Source of the DNA: Flavobacterium sp. 1355 | Lineage (GTDB): Bacteria; Bacteroidota; Bacteroidia; Flavobacteriales; Flavobacteriaceae | Direction: 5' to 3' | Assembly: GCF_017833415.1 (NCBI RefSeq) | Contig: NZ_JAFICC010000020.1 | Span: 39,613-103,612, forward strand | DNA: 64,000 nucleotides | Shown: positions 35,642 to 45,050 of the stretch, one piece after another | Position numbering within the stretch: position 1 is the stretch's first letter | Layout of the letters: each line of letters starts with the position of its first letter | Notes under the pieces: model-generated | The model's input: the letters and a program-made list of their open reading frames with translations, nothing else | Told to the model about the DNA's origin: nothing | Database searches by the model: none | Translations under genes and position numbers: made by a program

Positions 35642-36568
35642 CTATATTCGGGAGTTTGAGATAATTAGTTTTTGAATTTTTTTTGAGTTATCCGCCATCA
35701 TGAACGCTGCAATATAAATTCCAGAACCCAATTCTGAAGTAGGTAAAGCAAAATCCTGATCTCTCAAATTGTTTTCCGAGTGTACTACATTCCCAAGGAT
35801 ATCGTAAAGTGTAAATGACTGTATGCTTTCATTATTAGGATTAAGTGCTCTTAGAGACTGGTTTGCATTGTCCTGATAAATGAAAAAACCAGAATTATCC
35901 ATGCTCAACATGGTGCGCATCGTTTGAAATGTTTGATCTGTAAAACTTATTTTAAAACGTTCGGTATAGGTGCCAGGGCCAACTGTTACTTCATACGTGT
36001 CATTTTTGATGTCATGATACGACTTATTATAAGAATCATAAATATAAACTGATTCCAAATGATCACAACCCACGATTTCGTTTACACCAAATGTGAATGT
36101 TGTATGCGTAGCCGATTTTACTGATAACGGGATCATTTCAGACATTTCATAAGCAATACTTTTGATTAGATATTGTTCGCCTTCTATGTGGAAAGAAACA
36201 TCATGGGAAAGGGATTCGTTGTTTTTGAGGTCGATATACGCTTCAGGGTTATTTAAATCATCCGAAACAAATCCTAACATAAGCTCTCTTTTAAAATCGC
36301 TACGGGTTATGACATCCAACTTTAGGTACGGAAAAAAAGGAGGAGGCGGTGGTGGACCAACATAAGGATCAGATCCATCTCCATTTGTTTTGGCGCTTAT
36401 TACTGTTGCTTGTAAAGCATTAGAATTATAAACTGAATTTGTTTTCGCGGCATTGTGCAATGTCTGACTTTTTGCAAAAAAAGATGAATCTGCATCATTT
36501 GCAATTTGCGAATGAGCTTTAAAGAAAAGTAAGATTGATAATAATAGTAATTTTTTTTTCATATTCAT
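35642..36568 (-). CDS. Secreted protein with T9SS type A sorting domain
   Basis: The 308-residue protein has a signal peptide (MNMKKKLLLLSILLFFKAHSQ), a proline run of six at about residues 72-77 and a beta-rich middle without a recognised domain. The C-terminus is a type A T9SS sorting domain: residues from about 240 to 308 include SFTLYDILGNVVHSENNL and the final SGIYIAAFMM then KKIQKLIIS. It is therefore exported by T9SS and probably processed and attached at the surface. Only one gene, with no obvious operon partner. Function unknown. Confidence 0.82.
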   Translation of the reverse strand: MNMKKKLLLLSILLFFKAHSQIANDADSSFFAKSQTLHNAAKTNSVYNSNALQATVISAKTNGDGSDPYVGPPPPPPFFPYLKLDVITRSDFKRELMLGFVSDDLNNPEAYIDLKNNESLSHDVSFHIEGEQYLIKSIAYEMSEMIPLSVKSATHTTFTFGVNEIVGCDHLESVYIYDSYNKSYHDIKNDTYEVTVGPGTYTERFKISFTDQTFQTMRTMLSMDNSGFFIYQDNANQSLRALNPNNESIQSFTLYDILGNVVHSENNLRDQDFALPTSELGSGIYIAAFMMADNSKKIQKLIISNSRI

Positions 36569-36751
36569 CGTTATTATTAATTAGACTATTAAGTACCAAT
36601 CTTGTAGGGATAGGACTTTTTAACTACACAGAAACTCTTATCATACCATTGATATAAGTACAAATAAAAGGAATATACGATGAACTGTAAATGAAAAGTA
36701 ATAACTGAGATATAAAAGGTATAACCGGTTTAAATATTAGTTTATAGAATA

Positions 36752-37156
36752 TTAGATGATCTGGTCAAGAAACTCTTTAGTTATTGGTTTGACATGAAAA
36801 GCAGATACGTTTTCATTTCTGCTTGACCTGATGATGTCAGCGTTATCGATTGTTGAGGATATGACATACGTTTTAATATGATTTTTTAAGGTGTCGTCCA
36901 GCTTATCAAATGCATCAAGAAACTCGAATCCGGACATTAAGGGCATATAGATATCCACGAATATGACTTGAGGCAGTAAGGAAGTGTTATGCTGATGCTC
37001 CAGAAGGTATTTTAGAGCTTCTTCTCCCGAAGTAAAAAGAAGTAAATGTTTTCCAAAATTATTTTTGGAGATCATTCGGGATGTAATGTAAAGATCAACA
37101 GAGTTATCATCAATAATCATTACGGTCTCAAATTTTGGGTCTACTGTCTTAGTCAT
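36752..37156 (-). CDS. Single-domain response regulator paired with PAS histidine kinase
   Basis: The 134-residue receiver has VMIIDDNSVD at residues 12-21 (acidic pair), VIFVDIYMPLMSG near residue 67 with the phosphoacceptor Asp, ISST near residue 100 and KPI near residue 123. No output domain. Its start overlaps the end of the histidine kinase gene by 4 nt (37153-37156), so translation is coupled and the kinase is its likely phosphodonor. Highly similar small receivers are common after such hybrid-type kinases in Bacteroidota. Confidence 0.92.
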   Translation of the reverse strand: MTKTVDPKFETVMIIDDNSVDLYITSRMISKNNFGKHLLLFTSGEEALKYLLEHQHNTSLLPQVIFVDIYMPLMSGFEFLDAFDKLDDTLKNHIKTYVISSTIDNADIIRSSRNENVSAFHVKPITKEFLDQII

Positions 37157-39756
37157 GGCTTTAAATTTTTTAATGTGATAATGAATTTGGTTCCCGTACC
37201 TTCCCCGGACTCTATTTCTATGTTACCCTGCAATAGTTCAATGGCGTCCTTTACGATATAAAGTCCGATACCTGAACCCTCCCTTTTGCTGGAAAGGCGG
37301 AAGAACATATCATATATTTTTTGATGATATTCCGGCGCAATGCCAATTCCGTTGTCAGTAATGGTAAAATGGAAATTTTCATGGTCAATATGCCCCTCTA
37401 TTTTAATGTATCGGCTGTCGGGTTCATTCTTATGATACTTGATTGCATTCGAGATAATATTTTCTAAAATGGTGTTGAACCGAAGCTTGTCTGAGTAAAA
37501 TATTTGGTCCTCACGAATATCAATTTCGTAACGAATTCCTACTGCCTCCCGCATGCTTTGAAGCGAATTTATTACCTCGGTAATCATTTTGTTAACCGAA
37601 ATTTCTTCCACTATAAGTCCCGTACGGTTGTTTTGGGAGTAGCTTAAAATATTTCTGATAAAGTTATCAAGTCGATTTACGCTGTGCCGTATCATTTCAG
37701 CATGGTTAAGCGTGTCAGTCTCCTGGCTTTCTGCTTCTATAAAAGAAAGAAGCCCAAGGATAGAGGTGAGCGGGGATCGTAAATCATGTGATACACTATA
37801 TACAAATTTATCGAGTTCTGCGTTGGCTTTAACGAGATCTTTGTTTCTCTTTTCGAGATTTATTTCTGCTTTCCGTTGATCAGTAATATCATTGGAAAGA
37901 ATTAGCCTTGCAGGAGTTCCCTCATACTTTATATCATGGGCCACGATTTCAACCGGTACTATAGTCCCGTCCTTTTTTAAATGATTCCATTTTCCTCTGT
38001 TATAATTTGATTTATTAATTTTTGAGGTATTACTGGTTTTTATAAAATGATCCTTATCATCTGGCGGCCTGATATCAAGAGCAGTCATAGATAGAAATTC
38101 ATCACGGCTGTATCCATACTGAAGAACAGCCATTTTATTAACATCCAGAAATTTATAAGTTTGCAGGTCGATTACCCACATAGGCATGGGATTGTTATCG
38201 AAAAGATAACGATATTTTTTTTCGCTCTTTCTCAGGTGTTTTTGCGCAATTTTCATTTCTGTGATGTCTGTAAGGACAATTACTGCCCCTTTGATGTGGC
38301 CCTCAGCATCATGAAAAGGCACTGTGCATGGGAGCACATTACGTTCATCTCCGGCGGGGCGTTTAATCACAATCTCCTTGTCAAATTTTTGTTCCAATTC
38401 CAGTAACGCTTCATTAAGAGAAGCAGAGTCTCCCGGATAATTAGCATTGGTATTCCATGACTGATCCCAGTGCTCTATACCAATTTGGGGTTCTCGTCCC
38501 CATAATGCAGTGGCTGCTTTGTTGTAAAGTACAATTCGGCCTTCAGCATCGCAGGTGTAGGAGGCAACAGGTAACTTTTGGATCAGGTCAATATACATCT
38601 TTTCGCGTTCTTCTATTTTTTTTCTTGATAACACCTGCTCCGTTACATCATTGGCAAAGAAAAAGATACCATCAATATTGTTTTTCGCATCCACATGAGC
38701 CTGATAAATGAAATTTAAATAGGTCTCCACCATTTTTCCGTTTCCGTATCGATCCAGTTGAATCATCATTTCATTTGCTGAAAAAGTTTTGCCCGTTCTG
38801 TAAACAGTATCTAAAATATCAAAAATTCCTTGCGATTCAAGTTCAGGTAATACCTCTTTTACTGTTTTACCAATAATATCTTTCTTATCAATTAGTTGAA
38901 GATAAAGTTCATTTGCCAATTCATAGACGTGTGTTGGGCCTTTTAAAATCCCCATGCAGGATGGGGCCTGAGAATATAAATTGTAGAACCTGCGTTGTTC
39001 AATCTGACAAGCTATATTTATATATTTTTTAAAGGATATATCCCTGCCGTTGCAGTAGTATAATTGGGAGTCCTCATCCCAGATCGCAGACCAAAATAAG
39101 GGCACAATGCTCCCGTTCTTATGTATGAATCTTTTTTCAGGCAGCTGCAACGAAGTGCTGCTGTCTAAATAGAAATTTATACTGGCACATAGATCATCAG
39201 AAGCTAGAAAATCCGACAGTTTTTTGCCGATTAATTCGGTGGCTTTAAACCCCAGAATTTGCTCAGAAGCGTTATTTACAAAAAAAAACTTTCCATCTGT
39301 ATCAACCGAACAATGAAGGTCCACAGAAAAATCTAATATCTTTTTAAGGTCTTTTTTTTCACTTACCCCATACTGTTCGGTGTCAGGGAGCAGCTTCTCG
39401 TTTTTTAGGGCAGAATCCACTTTTTGTGCTAAAGTATTAAGGTTTCCTTTTAGAATTATGTCGGATACTCCGGTTTTGATAAGCTCTATTGCTTTCTCTA
39501 CAGTTATAATGTTGGTAATAAAAATAAAAGGGACATTGACAGCCAGTTGCTGTTTCAGTCTGTAAAACGTCATATAATCTGATAAATCATAGTTACAGAG
39601 AATGATGTCAGGGATAAACTGTATCAATGCCTCTTTATAGTCTTGCTGTGAGTGAACAATGGATATAGCAGAGTTGAGAATAGTCTTCTCCAACTCCTGG
39701 CGAATCGGTATACTATCGGCAGGATTCTGCTCCACTATTAATATTTTTGTTTTCAT
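37153..39756 (-). CDS. PAS-domain sensor histidine kinase with N-terminal pseudo-receiver
   Basis: The 867-residue cytoplasmic protein has a receiver-like domain at 1-120, about four PAS domains at 135-245, 250-375, 385-500 and 510-625, then HisKA with the phospho-accepting H657 in SVSHDLRSPLTS, and HATPase c with NIISNAIKYHKNE, DNGIGIAP and GSGIGLYIV motifs. In the receiver-like domain, the usual phosphoacceptor position reads ILCNYDLS, so Asn55 replaces Asp, and the acidic pair is E9-Q10; it cannot accept phosphate in the standard way. It has no membrane span, so the PAS domains probably sense an intracellular signal. The partner response regulator overlaps its stop by 4 nt. Confidence 0.9.
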   Translation of the reverse strand: MKTKILIVEQNPADSIPIRQELEKTILNSAISIVHSQQDYKEALIQFIPDIILCNYDLSDYMTFYRLKQQLAVNVPFIFITNIITVEKAIELIKTGVSDIILKGNLNTLAQKVDSALKNEKLLPDTEQYGVSEKKDLKKILDFSVDLHCSVDTDGKFFFVNNASEQILGFKATELIGKKLSDFLASDDLCASINFYLDSSTSLQLPEKRFIHKNGSIVPLFWSAIWDEDSQLYYCNGRDISFKKYINIACQIEQRRFYNLYSQAPSCMGILKGPTHVYELANELYLQLIDKKDIIGKTVKEVLPELESQGIFDILDTVYRTGKTFSANEMMIQLDRYGNGKMVETYLNFIYQAHVDAKNNIDGIFFFANDVTEQVLSRKKIEEREKMYIDLIQKLPVASYTCDAEGRIVLYNKAATALWGREPQIGIEHWDQSWNTNANYPGDSASLNEALLELEQKFDKEIVIKRPAGDERNVLPCTVPFHDAEGHIKGAVIVLTDITEMKIAQKHLRKSEKKYRYLFDNNPMPMWVIDLQTYKFLDVNKMAVLQYGYSRDEFLSMTALDIRPPDDKDHFIKTSNTSKINKSNYNRGKWNHLKKDGTIVPVEIVAHDIKYEGTPARLILSNDITDQRKAEINLEKRNKDLVKANAELDKFVYSVSHDLRSPLTSILGLLSFIEAESQETDTLNHAEMIRHSVNRLDNFIRNILSYSQNNRTGLIVEEISVNKMITEVINSLQSMREAVGIRYEIDIREDQIFYSDKLRFNTILENIISNAIKYHKNEPDSRYIKIEGHIDHENFHFTITDNGIGIAPEYHQKIYDMFFRLSSKREGSGIGLYIVKDAIELLQGNIEIESGEGTGTKFIITLKNLKP

Positions 39757-39803
39757 AGAGATTCACATTTTATATACTCGGACTATTGCTGGACGGTTGC
39801 CAT

Positions 39804-40565
39804 TTACTCTTTCAGCTTAATAAATTTATTAAAGTCATCCTGTCGTCTTTTGGCAATCGGGATAATGGCTCCATTAGAAAGTTCGCAAAAGTAACCGTCT
39901 TTTTTCGAAATCTTAATCACATGTTTAAGATTAATAATGTAGGAATGATGAATCCTAAAAAAATAGTTGTTGTTTAAAATAGCGCCGTATTCACCTAAAT
40001 TTCTGCTGGACATAATTTTATTGCCGTTTGACAGCATAAAAACAGTATATTTTCCCTCTGCCTTGCAAAAAATAATATCTGCCATTGGCAGGAGCTCTAT
40101 TTTTTCCAGGGAAGCGATGGCTACATAATCATTGGACTGATGAGGCGGGTTCAGTAAACTGGCATTATGGACTTTCTGAGCCTGATAGGAACGCTCCATT
40201 TCACGTCGTTTTATTACTTTATAGACCGCTAACATGATGCTGTTAAAATCTATTGGCTTTAGTAAAAAATCGATTGCATCGTGTTTGAATGCTGTGACAG
40301 CATCCTCCTTTTGTGCAGATATGAAGATTAGTTTTGGAGTACTGAATTCTAATTGCTTAAGCATTTCAAAAAAGGAATTATCTTCCAATACTATATCCAG
40401 AATAATAAGATCCGGTTTTTTAGATGTAATTTCAATCACAGCCTCACTTATAGTATCGGCAACACCAATAATTTCCATAAGTATGGAATTTTCTTCTTCA
40501 AACTTTTTTAAAATTATTACAGTGTCTTTATTTATAGACAGAACAAAGGCATGGATAGGCCTCAT
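39804..40565 (-). CDS. LytTR-family response regulator
   Basis: The 253-residue protein has a receiver domain at 1-125 (LIILDIVLED with phosphoacceptor Asp57, IFISAQKED, LLKPID with the conserved Lys-Pro) and a LytTR DNA-binding domain at about 150-253 (YVAIASLEKIELLPMADIIFCKAEGKYT, RIHHSYIINLKHV and PIAKRRQDDF). The acidic pair normally found near residue 8-10 is absent (FVLSINKD), so phosphorylation may be altered. LytTR regulators usually bind pairs of short direct repeats upstream of target promoters. The 48-nt gap to the PAS kinase is small and the gene is upstream in the same direction, so all three leftward genes may be one transcript. Confidence 0.9.
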   Translation of the reverse strand: MRPIHAFVLSINKDTVIILKKFEEENSILMEIIGVADTISEAVIEITSKKPDLIILDIVLEDNSFFEMLKQLEFSTPKLIFISAQKEDAVTAFKHDAIDFLLKPIDFNSIMLAVYKVIKRREMERSYQAQKVHNASLLNPPHQSNDYVAIASLEKIELLPMADIIFCKAEGKYTVFMLSNGNKIMSSRNLGEYGAILNNNYFFRIHHSYIINLKHVIKISKKDGYFCELSNGAIIPIAKRRQDDFNKFIKLKE

Positions 40566-40978
40566 AGGCTAAGTGGTATTTGGTGCCGCTCCAATTATAA
40601 TGGCACGGGCTTAAATTAGAGCATTAACTCAATTAAATTCATACAATGATATCGCCCCATTTTGACTATATCTGCAATTATTCCATCTTTCTTGAAAAAC
40701 TAGTGTCGATGCTGATATGTGAATTACAAGATGCGGGTCAATAATTCGTGAAAAGTAAATATAAAAAAAATATCGGTTGTAATGCTGTGTATTATTATAG
40801 ATTTGAACCCTTGCTTTCAAAAAAATGACCAATAAGACTAGCATAAAAGAAAAAGCCTGAAAATATCAATGACATATATAATATGCAGCAACAGACAGTA
40901 AGATTTAGCAAGTATCGGATTTTATAAGGATTTGGAGCGTTCTATTTTTGCGTAATTAATAATTAAAAAAAAATAGAA
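40566..40978. other. Intergenic region between LytTR gene and SDR gene
   Basis: About 410 bp separating divergent genes. It contains a -7-like box TATTTTTG at 40943-40950 before the SDR gene. No ORF, RNA or strong hairpin was seen. Confidence 0.4.
40943..40950 (+). promoter_or_regulatory. Candidate -7 box of the SDR gene
   Basis: TATTTTTG matches TAnnTTTG exactly, 28 nt upstream of the ATG at 40979. No clear TTG -33 box. Confidence 0.4.
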
Positions 40979-41710
40979 ATGCAGACATTCAAGGACAAAG
41001 TTATCCTGATTACAGGAGCAAACAGAGGTATAGGGAAATCACTGGTTAAGGCGGCACTGGAAAAAGGCGCGCTGAAAATTTATGCTACAGCAAGGGATGT
41101 AACCCAAATGCCAGATTTTGCAGACCCCAGAGTCGTTACAGTACCGCTGGATATCACTAATACAGCGCAAATTTTGAAGCTTGCAGAACAGGCAAGCGAT
41201 GTTCAGATCCTGATCAATAATGCAGGATCACTTCATCAGGGAACTATCATGGAAGGGGACATGATCGGGATGGAGTATGACATGAAGACTAACTATTTTG
41301 GCACAGTCAATATGATGAGACAGTTTGCGGCAGTGCTGGAACAAAATGCACCTTCGGCCATTTTAAATATTGTTTCCATTGTGGCCTATTCACCACTCCC
41401 TTCTATTGCAGGTTATTCTGTCTCTAAGGCAGCCCTTTTTTCTGCCACTTTATCTGCCCGTATTGAATTGGCCAAAAAAGGAATTACTGTGCAGATGGTA
41501 AACCCTGGTGCTATAGCCACCGATATGAACAAGGGGAGTGACTGGGACATGCCGGCACCAGATGGTGTAGCAGAAGAAATATTGAATAAAGCAGAGGCAG
41601 GTGAATTGGATATAATTCCTGACCAGATTGGTCAAAGCATGTTCGAGGCATGGAAAGAAGAGCCTTCCAAACTGGCTGATATATTTTATAAGATCTATCA
41701 TGGGGAATAA
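40979..41710 (+). CDS. Short-chain dehydrogenase/reductase (classical SDR)
   Basis: The 243-residue protein has TGANRGIG at residues 12-19, NNAG at 80-83, Ser133 and the Y146-x-x-x-K150 catalytic pair. The ATARD end of the second strand, with Arg39, suggests NADP. Length is standard. It stands alone, with a nested inverted-repeat structure directly after it. The substrate is not indicated; PNPGA-type motif NPGAIATDM follows the usual pattern. Confidence 0.87.
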   Translation: MQTFKDKVILITGANRGIGKSLVKAALEKGALKIYATARDVTQMPDFADPRVVTVPLDITNTAQILKLAEQASDVQILINNAGSLHQGTIMEGDMIGMEYDMKTNYFGTVNMMRQFAAVLEQNAPSAILNIVSIVAYSPLPSIAGYSVSKAALFSATLSARIELAKKGITVQMVNPGAIATDMNKGSDWDMPAPDGVAEEILNKAEAGELDIIPDQIGQSMFEAWKEEPSKLADIFYKIYHGE

Positions 41711-41727
41711 CCTCTGCTGAAGCGGCG

Positions 41728-41805
41728 CATTGTAAAGATTTTCCAAATAGCTGCAACGTTAATACAATCGATCGTGCGTTGTTTTTTTGTATGATCTTTA
41801 CAATG
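41728..41805. repeat. Nested inverted repeat after the SDR gene
   Basis: CATTGTAAAGAT (41728-41739) and ATCTTTACAATG (41794-41805) are perfect 12-nt reverse complements, 54 nt apart. Between them CAACG (41754-41758) and CGTTG (41777-41781), followed by seven T, form an inner hairpin. It may work as a terminator or be a copy of a dispersed palindromic repeat. Confidence 0.6.
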
Positions 41806-41910
41806 TGGGCTTACAGTATCTTAATTAATTTATTCTTCAATCTATTTACTTAATATTTTTATCTTTTTAAATATAATCAAATAAGAAACCAATTGTAATT
41901 GTATAAATAT

Positions 41911-41918
41911 TATATTTG
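41911..41918 (+). promoter_or_regulatory. Candidate -7 box upstream of the GH31 gene
   Basis: TATATTTG matches TAnnTTTG exactly. A TTG at 41893-41895 is 15 nt upstream, slightly short. The leader would be about 190 nt. Confidence 0.3.
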
Positions 41919-42113
41919 TTTTAAGTGTTTTTTGAACACTTAACTTTTTTTGCATTTTTTAATTAGTTAATTTAAAAAAGTCTTAATATGAATGTTTAAG
42001 GTAATCGGAATTATTGCACTTAATTAAAATTACCTAACAGGATGTTTGTATTATTTGGTTTATGAGGCATAAGTAAAATATATAGAAAAATAAATATTTA
42101 AAAATTATAAAGT

Positions 42114-44591
42114 ATGGCATTAAAATTCTATTTCTCATTAATAATAATATGTTTTACCAGTATCAATAGTGTTGCTCAATCGTATGAAAAAACAAATTTT
42201 GGTATAAAAGCCTCCATTGACAACACTGTAGTAGAAATACAGTTTTATAGTCCTGAAATAATTCGGGTTATAAAATATCCTGCAGGAAAAAAACTTGATA
42301 GAAAAAGTTTATCGGTTATAAAAGTTCCAGAAAAGACAAAGTTTACTATTAATAAAAGAGATAGTATTCTTTCTTTAAATAGCAAGAATATTGAAGCCAT
42401 TTTAAATCTAGAGAATGGTAGAATATCATTTAAAACAATTGATGGCAAGCCACTGTTAAATGAAAAAAAATCTGGATCACTTTTCACAGATTTTAATGAT
42501 TCAGGCATTCAAACGCACAGTGTAGCACAATCTTTTATTCTTGATAAAAAAGAGTCTATTTACGGATTGGGAATTCTCCAAAATGGAAAAATGTCCCAAA
42601 GAAATCAGAAAATCCACATGGTACAGAATAATACTTGGGATTTTGTTACTTTTTTCCAGTCAGATAAAGGATATGGACTATTTTGGGATAATTACTCACC
42701 GACCGACTTTAGTGATACTAATGAAGAAACCTCTTTTAAATCAGAAGTTGGTGATGGTATAGATTATTATTTTATGAAGGGTAATAATGCTGATGGCGTT
42801 ATTACCCAAATGCGTGATTTAACCGGCCAGGTGCCGATGTTTCCTAAATGGACTTTCGGTTTCTGGCAAAGCAAAGAGCGTTATAAAAGTCAAAATGAAA
42901 CTGTTGAGGTAGTGAAAAAATATCGTGATCTTGGTGTTCCATTGGACGGTATTATTCAGGATTGGCAGTATTGGGGCGATAATTATCATTGGAACGGAAT
43001 GAGTTTTTTAAATCCTGAATTTTCAAAACCCCAGCAAATGATAGATGATATTCATAATTTGAATGCACATCTCCTTATTTCAATTTGGTCTTCCTTCGGT
43101 CCAAAAACACCACAATTTCAGGAGTTGAAGAGTAAAAATATGTTGATGGACTTTCAGACCTGGCCACAATCTGCAAAAGATGTATGGCCGCCAGATATGA
43201 ATTTCCCTTCAGGTGTACAGGTATATGATGCATATAATCCTGAGGCAAGAGACATTTATTGGAAATACCTTAACAAAGGTTTGTTTTCTTTGGGTATCGA
43301 TGGCTGGTGGATGGATTCTACAGAACCCGATCATTTAGATATTAAACCGGAAGACTTTGACAACAAAACATTTTTGGGATCCTTTAGAAAGGTCAGAAAT
43401 GCTTATCCATTAATGAGTGTGGGAGGAGTTTATGACCATCAGCGTGAAACATCATCAGCAAAAAGGGTTTTTATCTTAACACGTTCAGCTTTTGCCGGAC
43501 AGCAACGTTATGGAGCCAATACATGGTCGGGTGATGTGAACTCTTCGTGGGAAAATCTACGAAATCAAATTCCTGCGGGATTAAATTTTTCTCTATGTGG
43601 TATTCCATACTGGAATAGTGATATTGGCGGTTTTTTTGCAGGTGCATACAATAAAAATGGGAATAGTGGATCAGGATCTAAAAATTCATCATATCAGGAA
43701 CTATATGTAAGATGGCTGCAGTTTGGGGCATTTACTCCAATGATGCGTTCTCACGGTACAGATATACCAAGAGAAATATATCAGTTTGGACAAAAAGGAG
43801 AAACGATTTACGATGCTATTGAAAAAACAATTCATTTGCGTTATTCATTATTACCCTATATTTATTCAAATGCCTGGAAAGTGACAAATGAACAGTCTAG
43901 TATGATGCGTGCTTTAGTGATGGATTTTGATCAGGATGAGAAAGTTAAAGATATTAATAATGAATATTTATTTGGCCAGTCTATATTGGTAGCTCCCGTT
44001 GTTAATGCACAGTATACTCCTGAAGTAATCGTAAAAACTAATGAAGAGACAGGGTGGAACAAAAAAGAAGATAAAGACAATCCTAAAAATCCTGAAATAA
44101 ATTTTAGCCAGAAAAAATCAAAAAAGATATACCTTCCTGCAGGCACTCAATGGTACGATTTCTGGACTAATGATAAATACAATGGTGGTCAGGAAATTGA
44201 GAAGGAAGCCGGTATTGATGAAATTCCATTATATATCAAGGCAGGCAGTATTATTCCTTTTGGACCCAAAGTGCAATATGCGAATGAAAAAAAATGGGAT
44301 AACCTTGAAATTAGAGTTTATGAAGGAGCCGATGGTGTGTTTACACTGTATGAAGATGAAGGAGATAATTATAATTATGAAAAAGGGAAATATACGACCA
44401 TTACATTCAAGTGGAATGATTCGAAGAAGGTTTTAACAATTGAGCAGCAAAAGGGAGAATTTATTGGAATGATAAAACAACGACAGTTCAATGTTGTGAA
44501 AGTTTCCGCAAATCCTGATCAGCAAAAAAGCGATATTAAATTTAGTAAAATTGTTGATTACACGGGGAATACAATTTTAGTAAAGATGTAA
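42114..44591 (+). CDS. GH31 alpha-glycosidase (alpha-glucosidase/alpha-xylosidase type)
   Basis: The 825-residue protein has a signal peptide (cleaved near residue 22), an N-terminal beta-sandwich, a (beta/alpha)8 catalytic barrel at about 240-600 and C-terminal beta domains. GWWMDSTEPD holds the nucleophile D401, and WSGDVNSSW holds the acid/base D474; both GH31 signature segments are intact. The family includes alpha-glucosidases, alpha-xylosidases and transglycosidases, and the sequence alone does not separate them. With no Cys lipobox it is probably periplasmic. It is the first gene of the locus and is followed by its own terminator, so it may be transcribed separately from the GH89 gene. 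Confidence 0.92.
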   Translation: MALKFYFSLIIICFTSINSVAQSYEKTNFGIKASIDNTVVEIQFYSPEIIRVIKYPAGKKLDRKSLSVIKVPEKTKFTINKRDSILSLNSKNIEAILNLENGRISFKTIDGKPLLNEKKSGSLFTDFNDSGIQTHSVAQSFILDKKESIYGLGILQNGKMSQRNQKIHMVQNNTWDFVTFFQSDKGYGLFWDNYSPTDFSDTNEETSFKSEVGDGIDYYFMKGNNADGVITQMRDLTGQVPMFPKWTFGFWQSKERYKSQNETVEVVKKYRDLGVPLDGIIQDWQYWGDNYHWNGMSFLNPEFSKPQQMIDDIHNLNAHLLISIWSSFGPKTPQFQELKSKNMLMDFQTWPQSAKDVWPPDMNFPSGVQVYDAYNPEARDIYWKYLNKGLFSLGIDGWWMDSTEPDHLDIKPEDFDNKTFLGSFRKVRNAYPLMSVGGVYDHQRETSSAKRVFILTRSAFAGQQRYGANTWSGDVNSSWENLRNQIPAGLNFSLCGIPYWNSDIGGFFAGAYNKNGNSGSGSKNSSYQELYVRWLQFGAFTPMMRSHGTDIPREIYQFGQKGETIYDAIEKTIHLRYSLLPYIYSNAWKVTNEQSSMMRALVMDFDQDEKVKDINNEYLFGQSILVAPVVNAQYTPEVIVKTNEETGWNKKEDKDNPKNPEINFSQKKSKKIYLPAGTQWYDFWTNDKYNGGQEIEKEAGIDEIPLYIKAGSIIPFGPKVQYANEKKWDNLEIRVYEGADGVFTLYEDEGDNYNYEKGKYTTITFKWNDSKKVLTIEQQKGEFIGMIKQRQFNVVKVSANPDQQKSDIKFSKIVDYTGNTILVKM

Positions 44592-44705
44592 AAGGGTATG
44601 GAGTAAGTAAATGATAAAAAGAAAAAACTGCGTCAAATGTTCTGGATTTTTTCCACGAAGCTTTTAAGTGTTTTTTTATAAAGATTGAAAACTGCTATAA
44701 AAAAC

Positions 44706-44737
44706 AAAACCTGCAAATCCTAAGATTTGCAGGTTTT
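44706..44737 (+). terminator. Rho-independent terminator of the GH31 gene
   Basis: AAAACCTGCAAATC (44706-44719) pairs perfectly with GATTTGCAGGTTTT (44724-44737) around a 4-nt loop, followed by TTGTTTTT. Strong intrinsic terminator 115 nt after the stop codon. Confidence 0.88.
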
Positions 44738-44972
44738 TTGTTTTTATGATTACTTAGAATTACAAACTATATATTTTACTTTTCCTCAATTTAACCTTTT
44801 TACTTGAAAAAGTTAAAGCATTGAATGAAAATGTCTATGCTTTTGATTGATAAATCCATCATGTAAAATAAAATTCTATATAATTTTATTTTTAGTTTAG
44901 GAGCATGTTTAATTCTGAATTTATTGAATAAGATTGTTAGTTATTAGTAATAGATTTTTGTTTGGTTTATTT

Positions 44973-44996
44973 AATGGAGATTAATTAATCTCCATT
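44973..44996 (+). terminator. Perfect 24-bp palindrome with T-run upstream of the GH89 gene
   Basis: AATGGAGATTAA (44973-44984) followed immediately by TTAATCTCCATT (44985-44996), then ATTTTTTG. The arms are perfect. It looks like a terminator or attenuator in the leader of the GH89 gene, 54 nt before its start, or an operator site. Confidence 0.5.
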
Positions 44997-45050
44997 ATTT
45001 TTTGCTAGAATAATAAGAGGTTTAGACAATTTAATAAATATGTGGTTTAT

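Larger units (their letters stand above)
41711..42113. other. Intergenic region at the start of the glycan locus
   Basis: About 400 bp, AT-rich. It contains a nested inverted repeat at 41728-41805 after the SDR gene and a candidate -7 box at 41911-41918. No other ORF or RNA is seen between 41920 and 42113. Confidence 0.4.
44592..45050. other. Intergenic region between GH31 and GH89 genes
   Basis: About 460 bp holding the GH31 terminator (44706-44737), an imperfect A/T-rich inverted repeat with arms near 44790-44801 and 44807-44817, and a 24-bp palindrome at 44973-44996 followed by a T-run. No ORF of note. The stretch flanked by the two terminator-like hairpins could encode a small RNA or an attenuator leader for the GH89 gene. 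Confidence 0.45.
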
